From assembly GCF_000004075.3 (NCBI RefSeq), contig NC_026659.2:2046001-2110000 (forward strand): 64,000 nt of DNA. The letters run 5' to 3'. Within the stretch, counting starts at the first letter, position 1. Each line of letters begins with the position of its first letter. A model generated the notes under the pieces. That model ran no database searches. It was not told where the DNA came from and was given only the letters and a program-made list of their open reading frames with translations. Below are positions 1 through 11,657 of this stretch, piece after piece. Source of the stretch: Cucumis sativus. Taxonomy: Eukaryota; Streptophyta; Magnoliopsida; Cucurbitales; Cucurbitaceae. A program made the translations under genes and the position numbers.

Positions 1-2750
1 CTTCCAATGGCTTTCGATCATTTCCCCGCCGCCAATGCTGCTCTACAACCGTCCGATTCCTCCTCGAAATCGATCTCAAAGTTAAAGATTCTTCCGTTAC
101 TAAAAGATTCCTTCCTCGAACAACTTCCAGAAAAATCGCTCTCTCTACCATCTCCACTTTGCAGAGAGCCTCCGATGCTGTTCTTAGAGCCTTCAAGCAA
201 TTTCCCTTACCTTCTTCACGTAAATCGTTTTTTCCTAGGAGCATTTCGCGGAAACTGATTTCGAAAGCGTTCCGGAAGAAGTCGGATATCGTCGATCCAA
301 ACATTAATAAGCGGTGGAAATCGTTTAAGGAATTTCTTGATGAGAAAGAACCACCATCGTCGTCATCGTTTGAAGAGAATCACTCCGACTCTGCCGTGTG
401 TACCGCCATTGCTGTTGCTGGAAGAAACTCGATTAGTAGTTGTAGTAATAGTATCAGTTGGACAGAGAGTGAATTTACATCGGAGATTATCCCCTCGTCT
501 TGTAGCGGTAATTCCGAGAGTTGCAGCGAAAACGACGCCGTTAAGGATGATAAGGATTCACCAGGTAATCTCATTGGCAAAAGAGACGGCGTAACGTTCG
601 GAAAAGATTCCATGGAGGAAACAACTACCGCTCCGACCTCCGTCGCCGCCGCCACTAGCGCCGACGATTACCGGGAGGATACCGTTAAGGTGAGTATTTT
701 AGTTTTCTAATCACATGCTTTGCGTGCATTTGATAACCGTTTCTGATTAATTTCTTCATTCCATCTTCACCGTTGATTTTACAAATAACTAATTTAAAAG
801 CTAAATTGTAAATTAATAATATACTTTAAGAAAAAGGAAGGCTATGGTTTGAAATATTGGTAGAGTTTTTTTTTTTTTTTCTTTGTAGATAAAAATAATA
901 GATATAGAGAAAAATACAGCTGGATTTTGGGAGTGTATTAATTTCACGTGTGGGGTATATCTTGGGAGAAGTTAGAATACAAATCAGGGACATGTAAATT
1001 AAATACATTTGAGTTCAACGAGGCCTACGATCTCGCCATGTGTCTAAAACCAGCGGGATCTACGGCTTTCAACTCTGCAAGACCATTTTATTTCATGGTA
1101 CACTCGATACTAAATTGCGTTCTCTTAACAATTTTATTGGGATATTTACCATTATGCCATTCCATGGAAAACTAGTGTTTAATATTATTGGTCTGTCATC
1201 TGCTGGCTTTATAATGTGTCGGTAACAAAATCATACGGATTTTTAATTTCTTTTGTTTAAATCTATCTTTTGAAGATTTTCTAATGGTTTGTTTTTTTAT
1301 AAAAAATAAATAATAAAAAAGAGGGCATTCCTTGTGGTCTGTTGTTGTTGTTGAGAGCAGACATTGAATTGATATTAATTTACAAATTTTGTCTGTTTTT
1401 CAAAATTTTTTATATTTGTTATTTGTGGATGTTATCTATTGTTGCATATGTCAAATTAAGCTAACACAGTTTTTTTGTTTTTATGTGTGTTTTGGGAAGG
1501 TATATTTTATAAACTTAGTATTATTATTGATTTCCTTTTTAAGAGATATGAGAATTTGCTTCTTAAGTCTAAAGTAATCAAAATTAGTAAACAAACAACA
1601 TTAATTTAATGCCAATTACTTACCTCATTAATAATTGTTTTTAATGTGAATAAAAGAGAGATATGGCAAACTTTAATAATACAACCTAAGTATGCATAGC
1701 TGGAATAATTCCATCTAACTTCTTTGTTAGTAAATTTACATTTATTAAAAAATGACACTATCATTTTTAATGAACTATTTTGGGAATAAATTATTATTAA
1801 GTTTAGAATGATAAATGGGTATATTCTACTTTTGAAAATTTGTACTATGATTTATATTTCTTACATTGAAGTTTAAAGTTTTGTAGAATTGTCGGTTTTA
1901 TTTGTTTAGTGAATGATGAACTAAGATGGTTTGTTTATGTCATATCAAAACAGCAATGGCAAAATGAAGAAGAAAAGGAACAATTCAGTCCAGTTTCAGT
2001 GCTGGACTTTCCCTTTGAAGATGAAGATCAAGACATTTCCTCGTCGTTCAATTGCAATGTTCACCTCATGGAAGGTCTATCTCTTCTCTTTTTAGATTAT
2101 GTATAAATAAAGTTGTTAATTAGTAAGAAAGTTTCAATAGATCATTTTATTGGAAGAAAAAAAAAACTTTTGAACAAAATACACAATTTATTTTTTTTTA
2201 AATTTCAATATACTAAAGGGTGTTGTGATTAATGACAGGTAAGAAGCAAAAACAAAGAGATCAGAAGACGAAGAGATTGGAGAAAGGAACCGAATTGGAG
2301 CCTGTAGACTTAAAGAAACGATTCACAAACATAAGTGTTATTGGTGATCAAGATCATTTCACTTTAATAACCAAAAAAGAACATCAAATGGAAGAAAAGG
2401 CTTTGGAGTTTCTAAAGCTTCTCAAATCCACAACCGAATCAACAGAGAATCTGCTTCTTGATTTCTTTCATCAGAAACTCGATGAACATGAAGCAACTTC
2501 AACTAATTCAGATTTTGATCAACCACAGCTTTTGAAATTCGCCCAAGATTGGATCGATGGAAACGCCGGGGAATTGACGGTAATGGGAAGATGGGAGTTA
2601 CCAGAGGAACGGAATTTCTACATTAAAGATATGGAAGTGGGCGATAAATGGAGAAGTTTTGGCGGAGATAAGGAGGAGTTAGTGGCGGAGTTTGAAGGTG
2701 AGGTTTGGATATCTTTGCTTAATGACCTTTTGATTGACCTCTCTCTATAG
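1..2750 (+). CDS. DUF4378-family protein, 5' truncated by window edge
   Basis: Three exons are visible: 3-689 (the frame is open to the left edge, so the start lies outside the window), 1954-2074 and 2239-2750 (stop TAG). Junctions are GT-AG; phase 0 at the first intron and phase 1 at the second join to one open frame of 439 residues. The first exon encodes a basic, Ser-rich segment (LQRASDAVLRAFKQFP, then SISRKLISKAF) and a long Ser/Thr/Glu-rich low-complexity stretch. The last exon holds the conserved part: a helical block LEFLKLLKSTTESTENLLLD and the C-terminal WRSFGGDKEELVAEFEGEVW ending in LLNDLLIDLSL. This is how plant DUF4378 (Pfam PF14309) proteins end; that domain also forms the C-terminus of TRM (TON1-recruiting-motif) microtubule proteins. 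No enzymatic motif is seen. Family placement is fairly sure, function is not. Intron 1 (690-1953) is AT-rich and holds nothing recognisable. Confidence 0.8.
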
Positions 2751-5377
2751 CTAATTAGCTACCAAATGGGGAAACTCCTAGTACTTCTGCAGTATCATTT
2801 CAGTTGTCAAATTATGAATGTAAGGAATAGATACTGTGGCAGTACTGGAGATTTTTCAGTAGGTTTTGTCTTGAAATAACATTTCATAAATCTCTATGAA
2901 ATTGGAGTTTAAATTGCATTTTGGAGGCTTTATTGTTGTATATAGTGTTTCAACCCTTTTTCATATATTTGGTTAAAGCATTCACTCGGCTTTCACCTTA
3001 ACAAATGATATGGTGGGCCTGAATTGTTTGTAGGGCATTAAAAAGCCCATGGGCATCTAGAAGATCATGCCCATTATTTTGTCAAATATATTATAAAAAC
3101 AAGGATCACTCTAATAAAACACAATTTATTTGTTCCCAAAAGAGACAATTTCAATATGAATGAGAACAATTTGGGATCAAACCATAAATAATCAAAACTA
3201 TAAAATTGTTAATTATAAAGAAAAATGTTATCGGGTTGGAAACGACTCGGGGCCTAAACCCATAAACAAAGTTGAGTAATTTTCACTTTTCGTGTCCCAC
3301 GTTTGAAAGATTTAGAAGAGATGAGAGAGCATAAATATTACCAAAGAAGTTTAATTTGGAGACAAAATACGTTGCGGTGATAACAATTTCTTTACGTTGG
3401 AGGCAAATGGATATGAGAGTTGTATTCACTTTGGGAAGCAACTGACAATACAACTAACACCTTGATTAATTGTAATTGCTTTCAGGACAATGATTCACCA
3501 CAACCCAGCAAGTTCTTGGTTTGACATTTTGATTTTATTTTTCTTAAGAGTCGGACGAATATTGACCTAACTTGATAATATCATCTGTCTTGCTCGCAAT
3601 GGTTGTCTTAAATAAATTGGTTTGGTGCAATTCAATGGTAATATACCTGGGTTCTAGTTAGCATAGAAATAGGTTATTTGGACCCAAAAAGCAATAGAAT
3701 ATAGTAGCCCAACTTATAAAGGAAAACTGTGGCCCATAACAGGTTATGAAGTTTCATTAGGAAAATAACAAATACACTCTTACTCACATAATCTTGAATT
3801 TTATTAATTTCAAAATGCTTTTATCACATTGACATATTTAAACATTGAAATCAATATCTTTACTAAATATCCGAGCAGTTCAACTTGAATTCACATTATC
3901 ATTACTTTTTCCCATTTGGTTAGGTAAAGGTTTGCATAGCAAATATTGGAAAGTAAAAGTATCGAACCAATCACAAAATACATTAATTGTATTTCTCATC
4001 TTCATTGTTGATTATTTTTCAACCTAATGCATCCACCTTCTCAAAAGTAACCAACCAAAAATCAGCACTTTGTTTATAAGTCATCATACCATTAATTACA
4101 CTTTCAAATTGGTTAATTTCAGTATACTGTCTATACTAAAATTAAAAAAAATACATATATCAAATATAGATATATAGTATATACTCTAAGAAAAATATAT
4201 ATCATATTGTTTTTCTCGGTGTGAGAAGTGAATTGGTTTGTATTAAAGAAAGTTGCTCATAGGAAAAAGAAAAGAGAAGAAAAGAAGAGGTTAGGGCTTT
4301 AAAGAAACTATTAAAATAGAAAGAACAATATATGTATGTTTTTAATTTAAACCATTATTGAGCATGAATGATAAAATCTTCTTCATTAAAGAAAAAAAGA
4401 ATATCCAAACACAAAAAGCAATTGATGTGTGTGTGTGAATGAGTGATTATTGCATTATAATCGTATCCGTCTAAATCATTCATAATGATATAATGATGTA
4501 ATATTATTAATGAGCTAATTATACATACCTAATTTGAAGAGATATGATTTTGTGAAAAGAGTATGAGATTTCCTACCTCATTTGGAGAAATTTCATAATG
4601 GTAAGAAATCTAATTTTGGTGTCCAATACAAACTCAAATTGTTATGTTTGAAACAAATTGTCATCTTATTCTAAATTCGAAAATTGTCCCAAAAATGCTA
4701 AAATAAAGTCCGACTTAAATGGAATAGGTTATAGGTCTTATTAATTTAGTCCATTGTATTTTTGGATTATCCACCACTATATATTTTGTATTTTTCCTAT
4801 TTTAAAAAAGTTCCACAATATTGTATTAATCACCTAAAATAGTGAAGTAACACATAAACTTTAAATGGCAAATGCCTCAACATAAATTATCTGTCAATTC
4901 AATCATAAATGAGTAAGTAAATAGATGACACAGATTTCTAAATAACAAAATAAATTAAAATATTAAATTTTTGCTATATATTTTAAATTTTTTTTGAATG
5001 GTGTTATTTTTAAATTGCTTATATAAAAAAGCATTATTTGATTTTTTTAAAAAAAATTGATTTATGGTGTAATAAGTTTTGTTTCGTATGATTCAGATAT
5101 TGTTACAATTTAATCCCTTTATCATAAAAAGTGTGTTATATAAATGTATTTGAAATCAAATAATATTATTTATAAATTAGAAAGAATTTGTAAGGAAATA
5201 AATCTTTATGGAAAATTGTGTGATAGGAAGTAAACTATTCAAATTTCAAGCTTGAAATGTTTATTTATTTAGGACAATACAGTTTTATCTATTTTTTTTT
5301 ACCTTATTGTTCTAATTCAATTTATATATGTATATATATATAATTGAGAGATATATATGGATATTAATTTGTCCAAG
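2751..5377. other. intergenic, no gene seen
   Basis: AT-rich DNA with short A/T runs and a (GT)-rich stretch near 4427. The first 200 bases are probably the 3'UTR of the DUF4378 gene. I see no conserved coding segment or RNA gene. Confidence 0.6.
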
Positions 5378-5977
5378 AAACAAAATCGTAATTTCCAAAG
5401 CGGCGGTGACTCGGTCATACAATTTCTGAGGCGGCTGCCGATCAATCACCAAAGCAGCCTATTGGACTTTTCTCAGCCGAGCCCATTTCTGTCATTTCAC
5501 CTCAAAACTCGGTGGCCATACGAGGCCAAACCGGAAAACACGCCTTCTAATAAAATAAAACACATTTCCGTAATTTCACTATCCTCTTCCTCTTTCTTTC
5601 TTTCTTTCTTCATTCCTTCCGGTTGCAGGAAAGCTTTAGAAGAAAAAGTCAGGCCCACTCACAATCGTTTCTACTTCTCGTTTAAGTTTTTTTTTTCCCC
5701 CTTTCTCTTCTTCTCTTCATAACAACGTTTTCTCTTTCAAAACATCTGTCTGTAGACTTGTAGAGAAGAAAAAAATTATTAAAAAGTTCATTCGATTCCT
5801 TCTCTGTTCATATTCCTTTCTTCTCAATGTAACTGATACCCCCTTTTACTTTTTCCACTTTAAGAAATATTACCAGCGAATTAAAGCTGTGTTGGGTTTT
5901 TTTTTTTTTTTTTTGTTTATTTTCTTGGGATTGCTGTTTGGGTTTTCTTTGTTTTGTAACGTTGACGATTGTGGAAG
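5378..5977 (+). promoter_or_regulatory. probable promoter and 5'UTR of the UTR2-type transporter
   Basis: Base composition changes at about 5395 from AT-rich to a mixed block (5395-5570), then a pyrimidine-rich tract (CTTT repeats near 5580-5615 and 5690-5730) typical of plant leaders. A 121-codon open frame here (5357-5722) is compositionally a leader rather than a protein. The transcription start is not determinable by eye. Confidence 0.4.
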
Positions 5978-8371
5978 ATGAAAAACGAGGACCAAACCAG
6001 GTCCCTGTTTGGGATTTTGCTCACTGATCGACCTAAATGGCAGCAGTTTCTCATTTGCACTTCTGGGTTTTTCTTTGGCTACCTTGTTAATGGTGTTTGT
6101 GAGGTTTGTTTCTTTCAGTTTTCTTTTGGGGTTTCTTTGTTTTTCAATATATTTTTTTTTCTGATGGAACGATTCTGATTTATGTTCATGGCGTGTCTAT
6201 TAGTTTAATTTGTGCGATGATTAGTCTTGCATGTGTTTGTTTAACTGTTTGGTAACTGAGAAAACCCAGGGGAATTTTGGGTGCATGGTAATGAAAATTA
6301 ATTCTCTGTATAGGAAAGTAAACGTTATAGTCCTTGTGAATTCACTTTTACAATTCTTATTCTATTCTCTAAGTAATGGCTTTTCAAAAGTTTATCCTCT
6401 AGGCTAATAGCCATGATTTTGCGTGTTAGTTTACTGTTTATGATTTGTTTAACTTTCTGTTGCCAAATTTTTGTTTGATACTGACACAACATATTCTTGG
6501 TTTGCAGGAATATGTGTATAATCGTCTTAAATTCAGGTATTTGATCTATCTTTGTAGTTTGTATCAGAACTATCCCATCTCTATGGAATGGTGTGTTTTA
6601 TGCTAAATCCCTTTTCTTAAGAAATTTTTAGTTCTGCAGTTATGGATGGTACTTCACATTTGTGCAAGGATTTGTTTATCTCGCACTTATTTATCTCCAA
6701 GGTTTCACCACCAAGCAAATGGTTAACCCATGGAAGACATATGTGAAGCTCTCAGCTGTTCTTATGGGATCTCATGGATTAACCAAGGGCTCCTTGGCTT
6801 TTCTGAATTATCCAGCACAAATTATGTTCAAATCTACCAAGGTATGTTTCCAATCAGGAAAATTTGTTTTTGATTTTCAATGACGTTTATAGATTTTATA
6901 CCTTTTTATCTGTCTTTGAATTGAGTTCCGATAGCTTAATTCAGTGATTTTTATATTGACCCTTGCTATGTAAAAACTTCAGGTTCTTCCTGTCATGATA
7001 ATGGGAGCCTTTATTCCTGGCTTGAGAAGGAAATACCCTATTCATGAGTATATCTCTGCTCTTCTTTTGGTGATTGGATTGATCCTCTTCACCTTAGCAG
7101 ATGCACAGACTTCTCCAAATTTTAGTATATTAGGTGTTGTTATGATATGTGGTGCTCTTGTCATGGATGCCTTTCTCGGGAACTTGCAGGAAGCCATTTT
7201 TACTATGAATCCTGATACTACACAGGTAATCTTCTACCCCCTTCAGTTTTACCCATTCTTGAATGCAACAATGAAAAATGTACTTCAGATAACCATTCTG
7301 TTCTTTCAATTCTTGATATAATTTGTTGATACTTTTTGGCAGACCGAAATGTTATTTTGCTCGACCGTAGTTGGTCTCCCTTTCTTAGTAGTACCGATGG
7401 TGTTAACCGGAGAGCTGTTTCGAGCCTGGACTTCCTGTGCTGAAGTAAATAACTTAATCCAACTCTGTTAATTTTCTCCTCTTTATTGCTAGCCTAATTT
7501 ACCTTCACCTGTTCGATTAAATTTGTGGATAAATTTTTGGGTGCATGGGTGGCTAAGACTATACTTGTTTTTCATTTCATTATAAAGAAATCCTTGTCTA
7601 CAACTGGATGACAAGTCATGTAGTGGTTAACTGATATGTTTGCCTCCATGTTTCTTCTTTTCCTATAAGTCAACTGTTCATTTAGTCAACATATCCATTT
7701 GATTAGTTCAATTATGTGATAAGAAAATGTCCTGCCTGTAAATTAGTCAACATGTGCCCTTTCTTATAGAATAAACTTAGACACCACACTTTCTTAATTT
7801 ATCACTATCATTGAAGACAACAATCTTGGCAAGGTCAACAAAGAGAGGATTGTAAAACATTACTCTTGACTTAGCTATTTAATTATGAGCATACAGCTAA
7901 TATATATCTTGACTTTGTACTTAATGTCTCACAGCACCCATATGTTTACGGAGTCTTGGTGTTTGAAGCCATGGCAACATTTGTTGGTCAAGTGTCTGTT
8001 TTATCCCTCATTGCCATTTTCGGTGCTGCCACAACCGCTATGGTACGTTCATCTTCAACTTCCATTGTATAGTTCAAGTAAAACACTTCTTGTTTTACCG
8101 TTTAGTAAGCGGGTTTCAATCTTTACTGATATATGCACAGATAACAACTGCAAGAAAAGCAGTCACTCTTCTACTTTCATACGTGATATTTACCAAGCCA
8201 ATGACAGAACAACATGGAAGTGGACTGCTTCTTATAGCAATGGGAATCGTTCTGAAGATGTTGCCCGAGAACAAATTGCCTTCAAGAGCAGCAAAATCAT
8301 CACATAGAGTAGATGAAAACCACTTAGATAAGGGAAAAGAAGAAGATGAAGAGAATAGGCCATTGGTTTAA
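5978..8371 (+). CDS. UTR2: UDP-galactose/UDP-glucose transporter, UTR2 type
   Basis: Seven exons: 5978-6103, 6508-6536, 6640-6841, 6983-7225, 7343-7444, 7935-8042, 8141-8371; all GT-AG, 346 residues. The product is a hydrophobic nucleotide-sugar transporter of the SLC35B/DMT type, with about ten membrane segments; it should exchange UDP-galactose/UDP-glucose across ER or Golgi membranes. Diagnostic stretches are [20 protein letters not shown] at the N-terminus, [20 protein letters not shown] and [13 protein letters not shown] in the middle, [17 protein letters not shown], and [14 protein letters not shown] followed by [20 protein letters not shown] near the C-terminus. The tail is acidic ([10 protein letters not shown]). 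Length and motifs match Arabidopsis UTR2 (AT4G23010, from memory). The first ATG of the frame, at 5978, fits the family N-terminus. A poly(A)-type AATAAA lies at about 8414. Other SLC35B-like UTR members are the main alternative name. Confidence 0.93.
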
Positions 8372-9400
8372 TTATATTCCCTTTAATGGAGAGAGTTCAT
8401 GTAGTGTGCCTATCAATAAAGAGTTTTCCTAGGGTTTTCTTTTTTCTAAAAAAATAATATATATATTTTTTTACTTAGATTTCCGTATGTGTTTATTTAT
8501 TCTCTTTTAATTTACAAAGTTGTTACTGAAAATGATGTAAAGATAGAGAAAAGAGAGAATGTTTATACCCACAAACTTATTTTTCACTTCTTGTTACTCA
8601 AATTCATTTTTGGAAAATTGGAAGTACAAAATGATTGGTAAAGAATATTCTTTTTTAAATCCTTTTCTTTTTTTTTTTTTGCTTAGGCTCTTTTCAATTT
8701 CAATTAGTTGTACATTCTTAATTCGAAAAGATATTTGTTTGCTTTTGGACTTTAAAAGGAATATTTGTGATTAATACAATATGCAATTTGCAATTTTTTT
8801 ATTTAAAGAAGGTTGGAGGAAAACTTTTCAATTTTATCTGTCATTCTCAAAGTCACATCAAACTCTCATAGTCCATTCAAATGTTTTACTACAAAACGTC
8901 TATTCAACATCTCTAATGTATCAACATTTTAATTTAATAAAGAAATCAATAAATTACTTCTTTTTTTTTTAAAGGAAAGAAAATGACGTTATTCTATAAT
9001 TCAATTTTGATGTTCAATTTTAATTAATGTAAATTTTGTTCCCTCTCGAGGTTATTATTACAATTTTCGTGCAAATTCAATACCAAAATGAATATTAAAT
9101 ATTAAGTAGATAATAAGATCTCCTTTTTTGGAAAAAAAACAATATATAAACTAATGGTTTTTAGTGAATCTAATCAAGTATAGAGATTAAAAAAAAAAAG
9201 CAGATAAATTAAAATCGAACAAATTAGTTTAAACCAAAATGAAATTTAACATAAAATTTTAGATTTCTTAATAAAAGAATGAAATAAAATTTGCTAAACC
9301 CTTTAAAATGCATTTGTATATTTGTATGAATAAAGGGGAAGTTGAAAAGTGTAGGGGAGTATATTTGTCATTTGAAGTAAAATTATTAGTATAATGAGAA
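8372..9400. other. intergenic, 3'UTR of the transporter then AT-rich DNA
   Basis: Contains the likely polyadenylation region of the transporter (AATAAA near 8414) and then AT-rich sequence with several poly-T/poly-A tracts. No gene is supported. Confidence 0.6.
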
Positions 9401-9407
9401 AAGGCCG

Positions 9408-9755
9408 TGGGCTTCTAAGGCCGAGTTGGTGGGCCAGATAAGGAAATGGGCTCCACATGGGAAAAAAGACAAACAGCTAAGCAAAGCGGAAGGCGAAGAC
9501 CACGTGGTGTTTCTCTTCGCGGCGAACAGATCCAACGGCTCCAATTGAAAATATGGTTGGACGATGATCCAAGGGGCGAAATGAATTGCATTTAATTAAT
9601 TAGCATAAATCTCAGTTCCCCACTTCCAAAAATGTTCCTTTTCTCCTCTTTTGAGCAAGCTACTCTGAAGCAATAAAAGTTGTAAAATTTTGGAAAACCC
9701 TAAATCATAATCTTTCACTGTTCTTCGCTTTTTTCACAGGATTTCTTCAAAAATC
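9408..9755 (+). promoter_or_regulatory. promoter/leader of NUP50-type gene: three site II elements, G-box, telo-box
   Basis: Three TGGGCY (site II) elements occur at 9408-9413, 9430-9435 and 9447-9452, a palindromic G-box CCACGTGG at 9500-9507, and a telo-box AAACCCTAA at 9695-9703, 53 bases before the ATG. Site II plus telo-box combinations are typical of plant housekeeping genes active in dividing cells, which suits a nuclear-transport component. The motifs are seen directly; activity is inferred. Confidence 0.6.
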
Positions 9756-11614
9756 ATGGGAGGAACTAAGCGCTCTGCCTTATCAGACTCGATTCCCGAC
9801 ACTTACGATTCTGTGGTATTTTCCTTTTTCTTCTTCAAACCTGATTCGTTCTTCCTCATATCCTACTTTTGATTTTTCTATATATATATATATATATTTT
9901 ACAGCTTCAATGATGATTATTAATTTTTTTTTTTTTATTTGTGTGTGTGTGTGTACATGAATTGGTATAGACTCTGCTTTGCTTCATTGATTTTTTTTTT
10001 TTTTACTTCCTCTGTTTAGTTAGGATTGAGCATTTCCCCAATATTTAGAATCTAACTAGCAGAATAGTTCCGTCTAGTTGAACTCCGTTGGGTTAATTAG
10101 TTTCATTTAGTCGGTGCTTTTTGTCTGCTTATAGTAATCTTAGCTTTCTTTGAGTGTTTGGAAATCTTCCTTTAAGTCATAAGGTTGGCGCGTTTTTACT
10201 TTATTGAATTATTCATTCAGTTCTATTTGGGGTTATTTTTTATCGAATTTTCTACAAAATAACTGGAAGTCAATTAATTACGGGTTTGTTGCTAATTGAT
10301 AAAGCACTCCCTGATTGAAGAATGAATCACATGATGTCTGGAAGGCTTTACTATTGTAATTTTCTCTCTCTCTCTTATTCGCAAATTTAATGCAGTTTGG
10401 TAACAAAAGAATATTGGCGGGATCCTCATTTGATATTCAGAGGGCAGAACCATCTCAACGACAGAAGACAAAAACACCTACGCTTGATGTGCGCCGGGCG
10501 GAGTCATCTCAGCAGCATGTGAGAGCACTTAACACTCAATTCGCAAGGTCTAACTGTGATTACCATATTTCAAAAGTGTTTCTTTTGTTTTATTATTTTC
10601 TACTACACGTTCTTGACACCATATATTAATAAATTCAAATGAACCTCTTGATCATTTGTTATCTTGCATTGTCGTTTCTTATACTTACTGATTTTATTGT
10701 TTTTCTTTTTTAAAGTAGCTAGTTGTACTTGCAACTGTTTATGATTTTAGAATGTTGGAAGTGTTAATATTGGGATTTCATACCCATATGGTATTAATTG
10801 TTTACAATATTTTTTGTTTATACAGTTGGGTGCAGTCACAATTAGCCAATCATCCAGATGAACTTTGGGAAGATGGTATCCGCGATTACTTGACTCATGC
10901 CTCAAGTATTATGGTAAGTGCTCATCATGTTTTGTTCTGCTTTTATCTGAACTCCAGCTTGGTGTTCTATAATCCTGCTTTATGACTTCATCAAGCCCTT
11001 GCAGATGTGCAACATCTTTAACACAATAAGAAATCAATTTGACTTGTTTAAGAATTTCTAACTACTATCAAACATTCATCTTTCTTTTGGTAAGGCAAAA
11101 TTAATGTTCCCTGCTTTATATGCCATTAATTTATCATATCATAAGTTTGTTTGTTTAAAGTATTAAGTTCTACACCAAGTGACAGACTTGCATATCCAAA
11201 TTATTTGTCAAATCAGTATCCATGACTTAATTTTTTTGTATTCAAAGGAAAAATTTAGTGATATTGTTGAGTGGCTCAAAGCAAACGCTGTTAAAGGAGA
11301 AAGTTCACCTTCTACCGGATCTCCCACAGCTGAAAAGAAGACAGAAATTGAACACAAGAATACTGATGTAAAACTATTTCAAGGACAAACTAATTTTGCA
11401 CCTATCAGTGCAACTACTAGCAGTGCAACTTCATGGACCTCTGGGGCATTCTTCAACCATCAAACTCCTAGCATATTTGGTAACTACTTTTCTAGCATTG
11501 CAACTTCATGGACCTCTTATGTTATGATGTGATCTCAATGAATAAATAAAGATTGACATTTTGTTGAAGTTCCACTTATTCCAGATGTTTATATTTGATT
11601 AGGCTCGGACTAAT

Positions 11615-11657
<43 letters not shown>

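Noticed and set aside
5357..5722. Open frame of 121 codons upstream of the transporter gene
   Set aside because: Low-complexity Ser/Phe-rich translation of a pyrimidine-rich leader; no family resemblance and it sits in the expected promoter/5'UTR.
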